Below are positions 49,012-59,627 of a stretch of 64,000 bases of DNA, in pieces. The DNA is from Microbacteriaceae bacterium (lineage in GTDB: Bacteria > Actinomycetota > Actinomycetes > Actinomycetales > Microbacteriaceae): contig JAODMO010000056.1 in NCBI GenBank assembly GCA_025464995.1, positions 62,001 through 126,000 of the forward strand. The letters run 5' to 3'. The position numbers were made by a program, and so were the translations under genes. The notes below the pieces were generated by a model, which saw only the letters and a list, made by a program, of their open reading frames with translations, had not been told where the DNA came from and searched no databases. Each line of letters opens with the position of its first letter. Positions within the stretch are counted from its first letter, which is position 1.

Positions 49012-50031
49012 CTACAGGCCCTCGCCGGAGGTGAGCGCGATGAGGCGCGAGACGGCCCGGAGGTACTTCTTGCGGTACCCGCCGGCGAGCATGTCGTCGG
49101 GGAATACCGAGTCGAGGGGCACACCGCTAGCGAGCACCGGCACCTGCGCGTCGTACAGGCGGTCGACGAATGCCACGAGCCGCAGCGCGTCGGTCTGGCT
49201 CACCAGCAGGTGCACGTCGGTGAGGGCGATCGCGTCGAGTCCGTCGAGCAGCTTGACGTAGCGCGAGGGGTGCACCTTGGCGAGGTGGGTGAGCAGGTCG
49301 TCGAACCGGTCGATCGTGATCGCACCGCGGAAGGAGGCGACGGCGGCGTTCAGGTCGTCGCGTTCGAGCGAGAACGCGTGCCCCTGCATGTCGCGACGGC
49401 GGTAGTCGAGCCCGTCGATGCGGATGGTCGTGAACTGCGCCGAGAGGGCGTCGATCTCGCGCAGGAAGTCCTGGGCGGCGAACCGGCCCTCGCCGAGGGC
49501 GTTCGGTGGCGTGTTCGAGGTGGCGGCGATGCGGGTTCCTGACGCCGCCAGCTCGCCGAGCAGGCGCGACATGATGCGCGTGTCGCCCGGGTCGTCGAGC
49601 TCGAACTCGTCGATGCAGAGCAGGGATGCCCCGGCCAAGACCTTCGCCGCCCCGGCGTATCCCAGCGCGCCGACAAGCGCGGTGTACTCGATGAAGGTGC
49701 CGAAGTACTTGCGGCCGGGCGCCGCGTGCCAGAGCGCGGCGAGGAGGTGGGTCTTGCCCACACCGAAGCCGCCGTCGAGGTACAGTCCCGGCAGCACGTC
49801 CTTGTTGCGGCGGCGTGAGAACAGGCCTCCGGGTCGCCACGCGGCGACGAACGCCTGCACCGCGCCGACCGCATCCGTCTGCGACGGGTAGTCGAGGTCG
49901 GGCCGGTAGCTCTCGATGGTCGCGGTCGCGAACTGCCGCGGCGGAACGAGGTGGTCCACCATCTGCTCACCCGTGAGGGTGGGAAGGCGGTCGGCGAGGT
50001 GCTCGTGGTGACGGGTCGCGTCGCTGCTCAT
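49012..50031 (-). CDS. zapE: Cell division protein ZapE-like AFG1 ATPase
   Basis: The 339-residue P-loop ATPase of the AFG1/ZapE group shows Walker [21 protein letters not shown], Walker [15 protein letters not shown], the sensor [16 protein letters not shown], and the C-terminal [26 protein letters not shown]. The ATG at 50031 is the chosen start. Divergent from the rhodanese gene with 126 bases between starts. Confidence 0.9.
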   Translation of the reverse strand: MSSDATRHHEHLADRLPTLTGEQMVDHLVPPRQFATATIESYRPDLDYPSQTDAVGAVQAFVAAWRPGGLFSRRRNKDVLPGLYLDGGFGVGKTHLLAALWHAAPGRKYFGTFIEYTALVGALGYAGAAKVLAGASLLCIDEFELDDPGDTRIMSRLLGELAASGTRIAATSNTPPNALGEGRFAAQDFLREIDALSAQFTTIRIDGLDYRRRDMQGHAFSLERDDLNAAVASFRGAITIDRFDDLLTHLAKVHPSRYVKLLDGLDAIALTDVHLLVSQTDALRLVAFVDRLYDAQVPVLASGVPLDSVFPDDMLAGGYRKKYLRAVSRLIALTSGEGL

Positions 50032-50157
50032 GGCCGCCTTGCTGTGTCGAAGTCCTACAGTGACCCGACGCCCCGCGTGGGTATTGCGTATCGTCGTTCG
50101 TGGGGTCGGGGTTTCCAGCCTAGACCGCCCACCCGAGGCCAGATCGCAGGAGGAACC

Positions 50158-51072
50158 ATGACCATCGAGGTCGACAGCAACCCGAAGTTCGCCGAGTACG
50201 CCCATCCGGAGCGGCTCGTGAGCGGTGACTGGCTGGAGGCGCGCCTCCGCGCCCCCGGACTCGTGATCGTGGAGTCGGACGAGGACGTGCTGCTCTACGA
50301 AACCGGCCACATCCCCGGTTCGGTGAAGATCGACTGGCACACCGACCTCAACGACCCCGTCGAGCGCGACTACATCGACGGCGCGGCATTCGCCGCCCTC
50401 CTCGGCTCGAAGGGCATCACGCGCGACACCACCGTCGTCATCTACGGCGACAAGAACAACTGGTGGGCCGCCTACGCCCTCTGGGTCTTCACGCTCTTCG
50501 GGCACGACGATGTGCGCCTGCTCGACGGCGGCCGCGCCAAATGGCAGGCAGAGGGTCGACCGCTCACGAAGGACCCGGAGTCGGCCACGCCCGTCGACTA
50601 CCCCGTCGTCGAACGGGATGACGCGACCATCCGTGCATTCAAGGAAGACGTGCTCGCCCACTTCGGCAACCCCCTCATCGACGTGCGCTCGCCCGAGGAG
50701 TTCAGTGGCGAACGCACCACCGCCCCGGCGTATCCCGAGGAGGGCGCCTTGCGCGCCGGCCACATCCCGAGCGCTCAGAACGTGCCGTGGGGGAAGGCGG
50801 CGGCCGACGACGGCACATTCCGGCCGCTCGACGAACTCGAGGCGCTCTACCGCGACGGCGCGGGCCTCGCGAACGGCGACAGCGTCATCGCGTATTGCCG
50901 CATCGGGGAGCGCTCGAGCCACACCTGGTTCGTGCTCACCCATCTCCTCGGCATGGAGGGCGTACGCAACTACGACGGATCGTGGACCGAGTGGGGCAGC
51001 GCGGTGCGCGTGCCCATCGCGACCGGCAGCGAGCCCGGAACGGCCCCGGCACGCCGGGAGGCGCGTCGATGA
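50158..51072 (+). CDS. Two-domain rhodanese, thiosulfate or 3-mercaptopyruvate sulfurtransferase
   Basis: The 304-residue protein begins [22 protein letters not shown] after AGGAGGAACC. The N-terminal rhodanese fold (20-135) is catalytically silent, with Asp98 ([11 protein letters not shown]) at the cysteine position. The C-terminal domain carries the active loop around Cys247 ([13 protein letters not shown]), typical of thiosulfate:cyanide sulfurtransferase. It overlaps sufE by ATGA, which links it to sulfur transfer for Fe-S or other cofactor assembly. Confidence 0.94.
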   Translation: MTIEVDSNPKFAEYAHPERLVSGDWLEARLRAPGLVIVESDEDVLLYETGHIPGSVKIDWHTDLNDPVERDYIDGAAFAALLGSKGITRDTTVVIYGDKNNWWAAYALWVFTLFGHDDVRLLDGGRAKWQAEGRPLTKDPESATPVDYPVVERDDATIRAFKEDVLAHFGNPLIDVRSPEEFSGERTTAPAYPEEGALRAGHIPSAQNVPWGKAAADDGTFRPLDELEALYRDGAGLANGDSVIAYCRIGERSSHTWFVLTHLLGMEGVRNYDGSWTEWGSAVRVPIATGSEPGTAPARREARR

Positions 51073-51506
51073 GCCCGCAGCTGCCCGCCGCGCTCGAGGA
51101 GATCAAGACCGACTTCCGCGAGCTCGGGCTGAAGGACCGCCTCCAGCTCCTGCTCGAGTTCTCGAACGAGCTGCCGGCCCTCCCGCCGCGCTACTCCGAG
51201 CACCCCGACCTGCTCGAGCGTGTCGAGGAGTGCCAGTCTCCCGTGTTCATCTTCGTCGACGTGGACGACGCCGAGGTGGTCCGCCTCTTCGCCACCGCCC
51301 CGGAGGAGTCGCCGACGACTCGTGGCTTCGCCTCCATCCTCGTGCAGGGACTGACGGGACTCACGGTCGACCAGGTCGCCTCGGTTCCCGACGACTACCC
51401 CTCCGACCTGGGGCTGACCGAGGCGGTGAGCCCGTTGCGCATCCGAGGCATGACCGCGATGCTCGGCCGCATCAAACGGCAGGTGCGCGAGAAGCACGCC
51501 GCCTGA
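51069..51506 (+). CDS. sufE: SufE-family sulfur acceptor protein
   Basis: The 145-residue protein starts [19 protein letters not shown]. The persulfide-accepting Cys55 is in [15 protein letters not shown], and the family end [19 protein letters not shown] is present. SufE passes sulfur from a desulfurase or donor. It is coupled to the rhodanese gene. Its 3' end overlaps the convergent hydrolase gene by 35 bases. Confidence 0.94.
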   Translation: MSPQLPAALEEIKTDFRELGLKDRLQLLLEFSNELPALPPRYSEHPDLLERVEECQSPVFIFVDVDDAEVVRLFATAPEESPTTRGFASILVQGLTGLTVDQVASVPDDYPSDLGLTEAVSPLRIRGMTAMLGRIKRQVREKHAA

Positions 51507-52668
51507 GCGTCACGTCGTCGTCCCAGCTCCCGGGCAGCACCGCGAGCCACGACGCGATGTCCACCGTCCAGCGCGCGGAGTCGTAGTTCCACAGCTTCGT
51601 ATGGCGGGCGACGCTGAAGGCGTCGAACGTCACGATGTCTGGACGCGCCTCCGCGAGAGCGCGTGACGAGAGCGACGGCACGTAGCCGTCATCGTCGCTG
51701 TGCATGAGCAGGATCGGGCGGCTGAGCTCGTCCGCGCGTGCCACGAAGTCGAGCCGGGCCAGGTCGATCGACTCCGCCTGGCCCGTGAGCCGCTTGCCCC
51801 ACGCGTTGCCGATCACGGCGAGCACCGCCTTGCTCGCGATATCCGGAAGCCGCATCCGGGCGCCTTGGAAACCGAGCACGCTCGCCCAGTCGATCACGGG
51901 TGAGTCGAGCACCATGCCGCTCACGACGCCGGCGTGCACCGAGCGCGTGACCGTCTGCAGCACGATGGCGCCACCCATCGACCACCCCATGAGCACGATG
52001 CTCGTCGCGCCACGGCCGAGGGCGAACCGGATGGCCGCATCGACGTCGTGCCACTCGGCGTCACCAAGGGCGTACCTGTTGTCGTCGCTGCTCGGTGCGT
52101 CCTCGTCGTTGCGATAGGAGACGAGCAGAGAGGTGTAGCCCGCCTCGCGGAAGACAGGAACGGCCCGTAGCGTCTCGGAGCGACGGACGGCCCGTCCGTG
52201 CACCTGGATGACCCAGCGCCCGGCTCGCTCGAGCGCGCCGTCGTCTCCGGCGGGGATGAGCCAGGCGGGTGCCGGCCCGAGGTCGGTCTCGACGACGACA
52301 TGCTCGAACGGGTATCCGAGGTCGCCCGGCTCGAGGTAGAACCAGGCGCCGATACGGGCACGGGCTCCGGGCAGCAGCCGTCCGAAGTCGACGGAGAGCA
52401 GCTCGCGTGTCACGCCCTCCGCGCCCGAGTCGACAATGGCGCCCACGCGGGCGTGGCCGGTTCCGTAGTCGAACCAGAGTCCGTAGCGCCCGGGAAGCAG
52501 CGTGTCCTGTGTGGCCGTGAGGGTGACGGTCGTTGCGGTGACATCGAGCACACGGATGTCCTCCTCCCGATTCTTCGGTGGAGTGACGACCTGCCGCGCG
52601 ACGCGAACCGTGAGCGTCGCGGCGGCCGCCGTCGCGAGGGCGACGAAGCCGAGCACCCCGAGCACCAC
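51472..52668 (-). CDS. Membrane-anchored alpha/beta hydrolase
   Basis: The 398-residue protein (GTG start, tentative) has one N-terminal helix (VLGVLGFVALATAAAATLTVRVARQ), then about 120 residues of beta-rich unknown domain, then an alpha/beta-hydrolase core with oxyanion region IQVHGRAVRR, nucleophile elbow LMGWSMGGAIVL, and acid/His in MHSDDDGYVP and SVARHTKLWNYD. The nucleophile is Ser in GWSMG. It probably acts outside the membrane on an unknown ester or amide. Convergent with sufE. Confidence 0.88.
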   Translation of the reverse strand: MVLGVLGFVALATAAAATLTVRVARQVVTPPKNREEDIRVLDVTATTVTLTATQDTLLPGRYGLWFDYGTGHARVGAIVDSGAEGVTRELLSVDFGRLLPGARARIGAWFYLEPGDLGYPFEHVVVETDLGPAPAWLIPAGDDGALERAGRWVIQVHGRAVRRSETLRAVPVFREAGYTSLLVSYRNDEDAPSSDDNRYALGDAEWHDVDAAIRFALGRGATSIVLMGWSMGGAIVLQTVTRSVHAGVVSGMVLDSPVIDWASVLGFQGARMRLPDIASKAVLAVIGNAWGKRLTGQAESIDLARLDFVARADELSRPILLMHSDDDGYVPSLSSRALAEARPDIVTFDAFSVARHTKLWNYDSARWTVDIASWLAVLPGSWDDDVTLRRRASRAPAV

Positions 52669-52796
52669 TCCCCCGGCTATCCGCCCGGCGACGGGAACGG
52701 GCTGCTGTGTGGTTGCGATGAGAAGCTCCCTCGTTTGCTGCCGCGGCGGCGGCGTGCCTCATCCGCAAAAATAGCAAGGAAGCCTAGGGTTCAGGT

Positions 52797-53393
52797 GTGC
52801 CCGACACACTTCCAGAAACGCCGGTCCCCGCAGCCTTCGCCGCTGCCCTTGAGGCCGTGCGGCGCGCGACGACACGCGCCGAGCTCGTCGTCACCGAGAT
52901 CCCCGCCCCGTCGGGCCTCGCGCCGTGGTCGATCGCACTCGCCGCCGACGTCCGCCCCGCGGGCCACTCGGTCGACTCCGACTACGGCACTGGGCGATTC
53001 GTGCTCCTGTACGACCCGTCCGCTCCCGACGCGTGGGGCGGCGAGTTCCGGGTCGTGTGCTTCGCCCAGGCGCCACTCGAGACGGACATCGGTCTCGACC
53101 CCTTCCTCGCGAGCGTGGCGTGGTCGTGGCTCGTCGACGCGCTCGACTCGCGGGGCGCCCGCTACGACTCCGCATCGGGCACGGCTACGCGCATCCTGTC
53201 CACCGGCTTCGGCGAGCTCGAGGAGCAAGGCGATGGCGCCCAGATCGAGTTGCGGGCGTCGTGGACACCGCTCGACCACGACGTGACGTCACATGTGGAA
53301 GGCTGGGGCGAACTAGTGTGCATGCTGGCCGGCTTCCCGCCGACGGCTGAGGGAGTAAGTGTGTTGTCAACCCGTAGGGCGTCGCGTGACTGA
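52797..53393 (+). CDS. DUF3000-family protein
   Basis: The 198-residue protein shares its layout with actinobacterial DUF3000 (Rv2680-like): AFAAALEAVRRATTRAELVVTEIPAPSGLAPWSIALAADV, RFVLLYDPSAPDAWGGEFRVVCFAQAPLETDIGLDPFLASVAWSWL, and a terminal TSHVEGWGELVCMLAGFPPTAEGVS. The start is GTG. No function is known. It overlaps RNase D by 8 bases, as in the conserved DUF3000-rnd pair. Confidence 0.92.
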   Translation: MPDTLPETPVPAAFAAALEAVRRATTRAELVVTEIPAPSGLAPWSIALAADVRPAGHSVDSDYGTGRFVLLYDPSAPDAWGGEFRVVCFAQAPLETDIGLDPFLASVAWSWLVDALDSRGARYDSASGTATRILSTGFGELEEQGDGAQIELRASWTPLDHDVTSHVEGWGELVCMLAGFPPTAEGVSVLSTRRASRD

Positions 53394-54648
53394 CGAGAAC
53401 CACGAGACCACGGAGGATTCCCGTCTGACGCCGCCCGCCATACAGGCGCCGCACACCACCGTCCACGTCATCGCGACGCGCGACGAGTACCTCCGCGCGG
53501 TCGATGCGATCGCGGCCGGACACGGCCCCATCGCGATCGACGCGGAGCGGGCAAGCGGCTACCGATATTCGCAGCGGGCCTATCTCATCCAGATCTTCCG
53601 TCGCGGGGCAGGCACGTTCCTGTTCGATCCCCCGGCGATCGGGGCGTTCACCGAGCTCAACGACGCCATCGGCGACGAGGAGTGGATCCTCCATGCGGCG
53701 AGCCAGGACCTGTCGTGCCTGCGCGAGATCGGCCTCAACCCCACCCGCATCTACGACACCGAACTGGCCGCCCGGCTCGCCGGGCTTCCCCGCGTCGGGC
53801 TCGGCACCGTCGTCGAGGAGCTGCTCGGCATCCACCTGGCCAAGGAGCACTCCGCCGCCGACTGGTCGACACGCCCGCTCCCCCAGGCGTGGCTCGTCTA
53901 CGCGGCTCTCGACGTGGAACTGCTCGTCGACCTTCGCGAGAAGATGGGCGAGCTGCTCGAGGCCGACGGCAAGACGTTCATCGCCGACCAGGAATTCGCC
54001 TCCGTGGCGCTGCGCGACTTCACCATCGTGCGCGTCGAGCCGTGGCGCCGCCTGAGCGGCCTCGCGTCGATCCGCGGCCAGCGCGGTCTCGCTGTAGCGC
54101 GCGAGCTGTGGCACGCCCGCGACGACTACGCGAGGGAGATCGACACCGCGCCGGGACGCCTCGTTCCCGACACCGCCCTCACCGCCGCGGCGAAGGCGCT
54201 CCCGCCGAGCAAGCGCGACCTGGCCGCGATCAAGGAGTTCACTGGACGCGCGAGCCGTTCGCAGCTCGACCGCTGGTGGGCCGCTGTGGAGCGCGGCATG
54301 GCCACGACCGACCTCCCCACCACCCGAGCGCCCGGCGAGTCGATACCGGCGCCCCGCATCTGGTCCGATCGCAATCCCGAAGCCGACAAGCGGCTCAAGG
54401 CCGCCCGCGCGGCGCTCACCGAGCTGTCCGACTTCTTCCACATCCCGCTCGAGAACCTGCTGACGCCCGACACGCTGCGGCGCGTCGCCTGGTCGCCACC
54501 GGAGCCGCTCACCGTGGAGTCGATCATCGGCGCCCTCGCCGAGCTCGGCGCGAGGCCGTGGCAGGTTGACGTGACCGCACAGAAGATCCTCGTCGCCTTT
54601 GTGGAAGCTAACCAAAGCATCGAAGCACCGGCCGAATCCGCTTCGTAG
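53386..54648 (+). CDS. rnd: HRDC-domain ribonuclease D
   Basis: GTG 53386 gives MTDENHETTEDSRLTPPA (420 aa); a GTG at 53359 is less well spaced. The DEDD exonuclease motifs are Asp52/Glu54 in GPIAIDAERASGYRYSQRAY, the Asp in HAASQDLSCLREIG, and YAALDVELL. An HRDC domain follows (RLSGLASIRGQRGLAVARELW and the Leu/Ala-rich region). It processes RNA 3' ends. It is co-transcribed with DUF3000. Confidence 0.94.
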   Translation: MTDENHETTEDSRLTPPAIQAPHTTVHVIATRDEYLRAVDAIAAGHGPIAIDAERASGYRYSQRAYLIQIFRRGAGTFLFDPPAIGAFTELNDAIGDEEWILHAASQDLSCLREIGLNPTRIYDTELAARLAGLPRVGLGTVVEELLGIHLAKEHSAADWSTRPLPQAWLVYAALDVELLVDLREKMGELLEADGKTFIADQEFASVALRDFTIVRVEPWRRLSGLASIRGQRGLAVARELWHARDDYAREIDTAPGRLVPDTALTAAAKALPPSKRDLAAIKEFTGRASRSQLDRWWAAVERGMATTDLPTTRAPGESIPAPRIWSDRNPEADKRLKAARAALTELSDFFHIPLENLLTPDTLRRVAWSPPEPLTVESIIGALAELGARPWQVDVTAQKILVAFVEANQSIEAPAESAS

Positions 54649-54722
54649 AAAGCGGCAACGGATTCCGGGCCCAAAAAGCCCCACCGTAGGATCGACAACA
54701 CGCTCAATGTGTTGGAGGCAAA

Positions 54723-55928
54723 GTGGCCGATAAAGCTGAAGTCGTGTTCGTCGACGGGGTCCGTACCCCGTTCGGTCGAGCAGGCGAAAAGGGAATGTAC
54801 TGGCACACCCGGGCCGACGATCTCGTGGTGAAGGCCATGATCGGTCTCATGGAGCGCAATCCGTCACTCCCCCCGGAACGTGTGGACGACGTGGCGATCG
54901 CCGCGACGACCCAGACCGGCGACCAGGGCCTCACGCTCGGCCGCACCGCCGCCCTGCTCGCCGGGCTGCCCAAGTCGGTGCCGGGATACGCCATCGACCG
55001 CATGTGCGCCGGTGCGATGACATCCGTCACCACCATCGCGGGGGCGATCGCGTTCGGCGCCTACGACGTCGGCATCGCCGGCGGTGTCGAGCACATGGGG
55101 CGCCACCCGATGGGGTTCAACGCCGACCCGAACCCCCGCTTCCTCTCCGAGAAGCTCGTGAGCGCCGACGCGCTCAACATGGGCAACACGGCGGAGCGCA
55201 TCCACGACCGGTTCCCGCAGCTCACCAAGGAGCGCTCCGACCGCTACGCGCTGCGCAGCCAGCAGAAGGCATACGCCGCCTACGAGAACGGCAGGCTGCA
55301 GCCCGACCTCATCCCCGTCGCCACCCGCACCGAGAGCGGCTGGGGACTCGCGACCCGAGACGAGGCGTTGCGCCCGGAGACGACCATGGAGGGGCTCGCG
55401 TCGCTCAAGACGCCCTTCCGCCCGCACGGCCGTGTCACCGCGGGCAACGCGTCCGGACTCAACGACGGCGCGACCGCGAGTATCATCGCCAGCGCGGATG
55501 CCGCGAAGGAACTCGGTCTCACGACGAAGATGCGCATGGTGAGCTTCGCGTACGCCGGAGTCGAGCCCGAGATCATGGGCATCGGCCCCGTCCCGTCGAC
55601 GGAGAAGGCGCTGCGCAAGGCGGACCTGACGATCGACGACATCGGCCTCTTCGAGCTCAACGAGGCGTTCGCGGTACAGGTGCTGTCGCTGCTCGACCAC
55701 TTCGGCATCGACGATGAGGATCCCCGCGTCAACCCGTGGGGCGGCGCCATTGCGATCGGGCACCCGCTCGCGTCATCCGGTGTCCGCCTGATGATCCAGC
55801 TCGCCGCGCAGTTCGCCGAGCGACCAGACGTGCGGTACGGCCTCACCGCAATGTGCATAGGCCTCGGCCAGGGCGGCTCCGTCATCTGGGAGAACCCCCA
55901 CTACAGCGGCAAGAAGGGCAAGAAGTGA
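54723..55928 (+). CDS. fadA: Acetyl-CoA acyltransferase (beta-oxidation thiolase)
   Basis: Last step of beta-oxidation. The GTG start follows GGAGGCAAA. The 401 residues carry the nucleophile Cys95 (AIDRMCAGAMT), catalytic His347 (AIGHPLASSG) and Cys378 (AMCIGLGQGG). It ends SGKKGKK. It is coupled to fadB by TGATG, forming the trifunctional beta-oxidation pair. It starts 74 bases after rnd and could share its transcript. Confidence 0.95.
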   Translation: MADKAEVVFVDGVRTPFGRAGEKGMYWHTRADDLVVKAMIGLMERNPSLPPERVDDVAIAATTQTGDQGLTLGRTAALLAGLPKSVPGYAIDRMCAGAMTSVTTIAGAIAFGAYDVGIAGGVEHMGRHPMGFNADPNPRFLSEKLVSADALNMGNTAERIHDRFPQLTKERSDRYALRSQQKAYAAYENGRLQPDLIPVATRTESGWGLATRDEALRPETTMEGLASLKTPFRPHGRVTAGNASGLNDGATASIIASADAAKELGLTTKMRMVSFAYAGVEPEIMGIGPVPSTEKALRKADLTIDDIGLFELNEAFAVQVLSLLDHFGIDDEDPRVNPWGGAIAIGHPLASSGVRLMIQLAAQFAERPDVRYGLTAMCIGLGQGGSVIWENPHYSGKKGKK

Positions 55929-58066
55929 TGGCCTACGAATTCAGCGCGAGCGACTTCGCCGAACTCGCATCGTTCTCCGGCGACGAGGTCGTGACGCGCT
56001 CGTTCGTGCGCGACATCCCGCTCTCCGGCGGCAAGACGCTCGCCCTCATCACGCTCGACAACGGCCGTGACCACACGCGACCGAACACCCTGGGCCCGGT
56101 GACACTGCTCGAGCTCGCGGGGGTGCTCGACGAACAGAAGGCGCGCGCCGCGCGCGGCGAGATCGCGGGCGTCGCCGTGACGGGAAAGCCATTCATCCTC
56201 GCGGCAGGCGCCGACCTGTCGAAGGTGAGCGACATCCCGAGCCGGGCGATCGCCAAGCAGATGGCGCAGCTCGGCCACTGGACGCTCGGAAAGCTCTCCG
56301 AGCTCGGTGTGCCGTCGTTCGTATTCATCAACGGCCTCGCGCTCGGTGGCGGGGTCGAGATCCCGCTCAACGCCGATTACCGCACTATCGATCGATCGGT
56401 TCCCGCGCTCGCCCTGCCCGAGGTCTTCCTCGGCATCATCCCCGGCTGGGGCGGCGCGTGGCTGCTTCCCAACCTCATCGGCATCGAGAATGCTCTCAAG
56501 GTCGTCATCGAGAACCCTTTGAAGAACAACAGGACCCTCAAGGGCCAGGAAGCGTTCGACCTCGGCATCGCCGACGCGATCTTCGACCCGGCGAGCTTCC
56601 TCGAGGATTCGATCGCATGGGCCGACGGCGTGATCGCCGGACGCATCAGCGTGAAGCGTCCCAACCTGCCGGGCAAGATCGAGCGCACCGTCAAGTGGCC
56701 GATTGCCATCGAAATGGCCGAGCGCATGCTCAAGAGCCGCATCGGCACGGTCGCCCAGTCGCCGTACCGGGCGCTCGAACTGCTCAAGGCAGCAGCCCGC
56801 ACCGACAAGCACACCGGTTTCGCCGCGGAGGACGACGCCCTCGCCGACCTCATCAGCGGCGACCAGTTCAAGGCGAGCATCTACGCGTTCAATCTCGTGC
56901 AGAAGCGCGCGAAGCGCCCCGCCGGCGCCCCCGACAAGGGAACCGCCCACCCAGTGACGAAGGTCGGCATCATCGGTGCGGGACTCATGGCGAGCCAGTT
57001 CGCGCTGCTGTTCGTGCGCCGGCTGCAGGTACCCGTCGTCATCACCGACCTCGACCAGGGTCGAGTCGACAAGGGCGTCACCGGCATCCATTCCGAGATC
57101 GACGCTCTCCTGGCGAAGGGCCGCGTCAACGGCGACGAGTCGAACCGGCTCAAGGCGCTCGTGACCGGCACGACGAACAAGGCCGACTTCGCCGACTGCG
57201 ACTGGGTGATCGAGGCGATCTACGAGGAGCTCGACGCCAAGCAGGACGTGTTCGCCGAGATCGAGCGCCACGTCTCCCCCGAGACCGTGCTTGCGACCAA
57301 CACGTCGTCGCTCTCGGTGGAGAAGATCGGCGCGAAGCTCGCGCATCCCGAACGCCTCGTCGGCTTCCACTTCTTCAACCCCGTGGCGGTGATGCCGCTG
57401 ATCGAGGTGGTCAAGACGCCGCGGACGAACGAGCAGACGCTGTCCACGGCTATGGTGACTGCGGCCAAGCTGCGCAAGAACGCCGTCATCACCCGCGACA
57501 CCCCCGGCTTCGTGGTCAACCGCATCCTCGCCAAAGTGCTGGGCGAGGCGATGCACGCGGTCGACACCGGCACGCCGTTCGAGGTCGTCGAGCAGTCGAC
57601 GAAACCCTTCGGGTTGCCGATGACGCCGTTCGAGCTGCTCGAGCTCGTCGGGCTCAAGGTCGGCGCGCACGTGCTCGACACCCACCACGCGGCGTTCCCC
57701 GACCGCTTCTTCGACAGCGTCAACCTGCACAGGCTCGCCGAGCTCGGGCACATCTTCGAGCGCGACTCGAAGGGCAAGGTGAAGGGCATCGACAAGCGTG
57801 CGCAGGAGATCGTCTCGGGCGGGACGAGCCCGATGACGGCCGAGCAGTTGCAGACCCGCATCGAAGACGGCCTGGCCGACGAGATCCACCGGATGCTGGA
57901 CGACAAGGTCGTCGAGGCGGCGGAGGACGTCGACCTCTGCCTCATCCTCGGTGCCGGCTACCCATTCCAGATGGGCGGAGCGACCCCCTACCTCGACCGC
58001 GTCGGCGCTTCGGATCGCGTCTTCGGATCGACGTTTCACACGCCTCCGATTCGCGGAATGGCATAG
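55928..58066 (+). CDS. fadB: Fatty acid oxidation complex alpha subunit: enoyl-CoA hydratase/3-hydroxyacyl-CoA dehydrogenase
   Basis: The 712-residue protein has an N-terminal crotonase domain (KPFILAAGADLSKV oxyanion region; LALGGGVEIPLNADYR; LGIIPGWGG) and a 3-hydroxyacyl-CoA dehydrogenase with Rossmann motif VGIIGAGLMASQFALLFV, NTSSLSV, the catalytic His in GFHFFNPVAVMPLIEVV, and C-terminal TPGFVVNRILAK. It does two steps of beta-oxidation; the acyl-CoA oxidase at 9.5 kb is a candidate for the first. Confidence 0.96.
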   Translation: MAYEFSASDFAELASFSGDEVVTRSFVRDIPLSGGKTLALITLDNGRDHTRPNTLGPVTLLELAGVLDEQKARAARGEIAGVAVTGKPFILAAGADLSKVSDIPSRAIAKQMAQLGHWTLGKLSELGVPSFVFINGLALGGGVEIPLNADYRTIDRSVPALALPEVFLGIIPGWGGAWLLPNLIGIENALKVVIENPLKNNRTLKGQEAFDLGIADAIFDPASFLEDSIAWADGVIAGRISVKRPNLPGKIERTVKWPIAIEMAERMLKSRIGTVAQSPYRALELLKAAARTDKHTGFAAEDDALADLISGDQFKASIYAFNLVQKRAKRPAGAPDKGTAHPVTKVGIIGAGLMASQFALLFVRRLQVPVVITDLDQGRVDKGVTGIHSEIDALLAKGRVNGDESNRLKALVTGTTNKADFADCDWVIEAIYEELDAKQDVFAEIERHVSPETVLATNTSSLSVEKIGAKLAHPERLVGFHFFNPVAVMPLIEVVKTPRTNEQTLSTAMVTAAKLRKNAVITRDTPGFVVNRILAKVLGEAMHAVDTGTPFEVVEQSTKPFGLPMTPFELLELVGLKVGAHVLDTHHAAFPDRFFDSVNLHRLAELGHIFERDSKGKVKGIDKRAQEIVSGGTSPMTAEQLQTRIEDGLADEIHRMLDDKVVEAAEDVDLCLILGAGYPFQMGGATPYLDRVGASDRVFGSTFHTPPIRGMA

Positions 58067-58072
58067 GCCCCC

Positions 58073-58112
58073 TCGACAGGCTCAGGCACCGTGCGGTCGC
58101 CGAGCCTGTCGA
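58073..58112. terminator. Inverted repeat between fadB and the aldo/keto reductase gene
   Basis: TCGACAGGCTC...GAGCCTGTCGA is a perfect 11-bp inverted repeat with an 18-base loop. It lies between two convergent stops and may terminate both. The sequence resembles a short repeat (CTTCGACAGGCTCAG) that I recall as frequent in Microbacteriaceae intergenic DNA. Confidence 0.6.
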
Positions 58113-58121
58113 AGCGTGGTG

Positions 58122-59095
<974 letters not shown>

Positions 59096-59099
<4 letters not shown>

Positions 59100-59479
59100 G
59101 GTCCGTCTACCTTCTTCGTGTAATTGGCTATCTTGTAGTCGATGTGGTCGAGGCTCCGGGTGATCGTGTCGAGTTGCGCGGCGACAGCGATGCGGTGCTC
59201 GAGGAGCAGGTCTCGCCTCGCCTCGATCGTCGAGTCGCCCGCGCGCACGAGCTGCACGTACTCCCGCATCTTCGAGATCGGCATCGATGTGCCCCGCAGC
59301 TTGGTGAGGAACAGCACCCAGTTCACGTCGGCGGTCGAGTACCTCCGGTGTTGCGATGACGCCCTGTCGACCGCGTGCAGCATCAGCCCCGCTCGCTCGT
59401 AGTACCGGAGCGTGTGGGTGCTCAGGCCGGTGGCCTCCGCGACCTCGGAGATTGCGAGGGACTCTTCCGTGATCGACAT
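59096..59479 (-). CDS. MerR-family transcriptional regulator
   Basis: The 127-residue protein has an N-terminal winged-helix ([23 protein letters not shown]), the second wing with [25 protein letters not shown], and a C-terminal dimerising helix. No metal-binding cysteines are seen, so an electrophile or small molecule is the likelier signal. It is the first gene of a two-gene operon with the aldo/keto reductase. The start lies at the predicted transcription start. Confidence 0.93.
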
Positions 59480-59485
59480 GACTAC

Positions 59486-59516
59486 AGGCTAGAACTTCGA
59501 GCGCGCTCTAAGTCAA
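59486..59516 (-). promoter_or_regulatory. MerR-type promoter with operator palindrome
   Basis: On the minus strand TTGACT (59511-59516) and TAGCCT (59486-59491) are 19 bases apart, the long spacer typical of MerR-regulated promoters. Between them CTT-A-GAGCGCGCTC-G-AAG (59495-59512) is an 18-bp palindrome, perfect except for one mirrored pair. Transcription would start about at the A of the regulator ATG, giving a leaderless mRNA. Confidence 0.75.
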
Positions 59517-59573
59517 GCCGGCTGCAATCGGATGGTGCTGGCCGGTGTCGGCTGCGCGCACCACGGCCTCTTC

Positions 59574-59627
59574 ATGACGAGCAGCATCCACTGCCTGGCA
59601 AGCAGCCTCGACGGCTTCATCGCCTCC
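59574..59627 (+). pseudogene. Possible remnant of a DHFR/RibD-like gene
   Basis: The plus strand encodes MTSSIHCLASSLDGFIAS in one frame. The (T/A)SSLDGFIA motif is the hallmark N-terminus of dihydrofolate-reductase-family (RibD C-domain-like) proteins. The frame then continues into the antisense of the end of dxs and loses similarity. It may be the truncated 5' end of a lost gene. Only 18 codons support this. Confidence 0.35.

Noticed and set aside
55901..58039. A 712-codon open frame on the minus strand opposite fadB
   Set aside because: It mirrors the fadB frame, a normal effect of high G+C codon use; its composition (Arg/Val/Asp/Leu-rich, no motif) is not protein-like, and fadB has full motif support.
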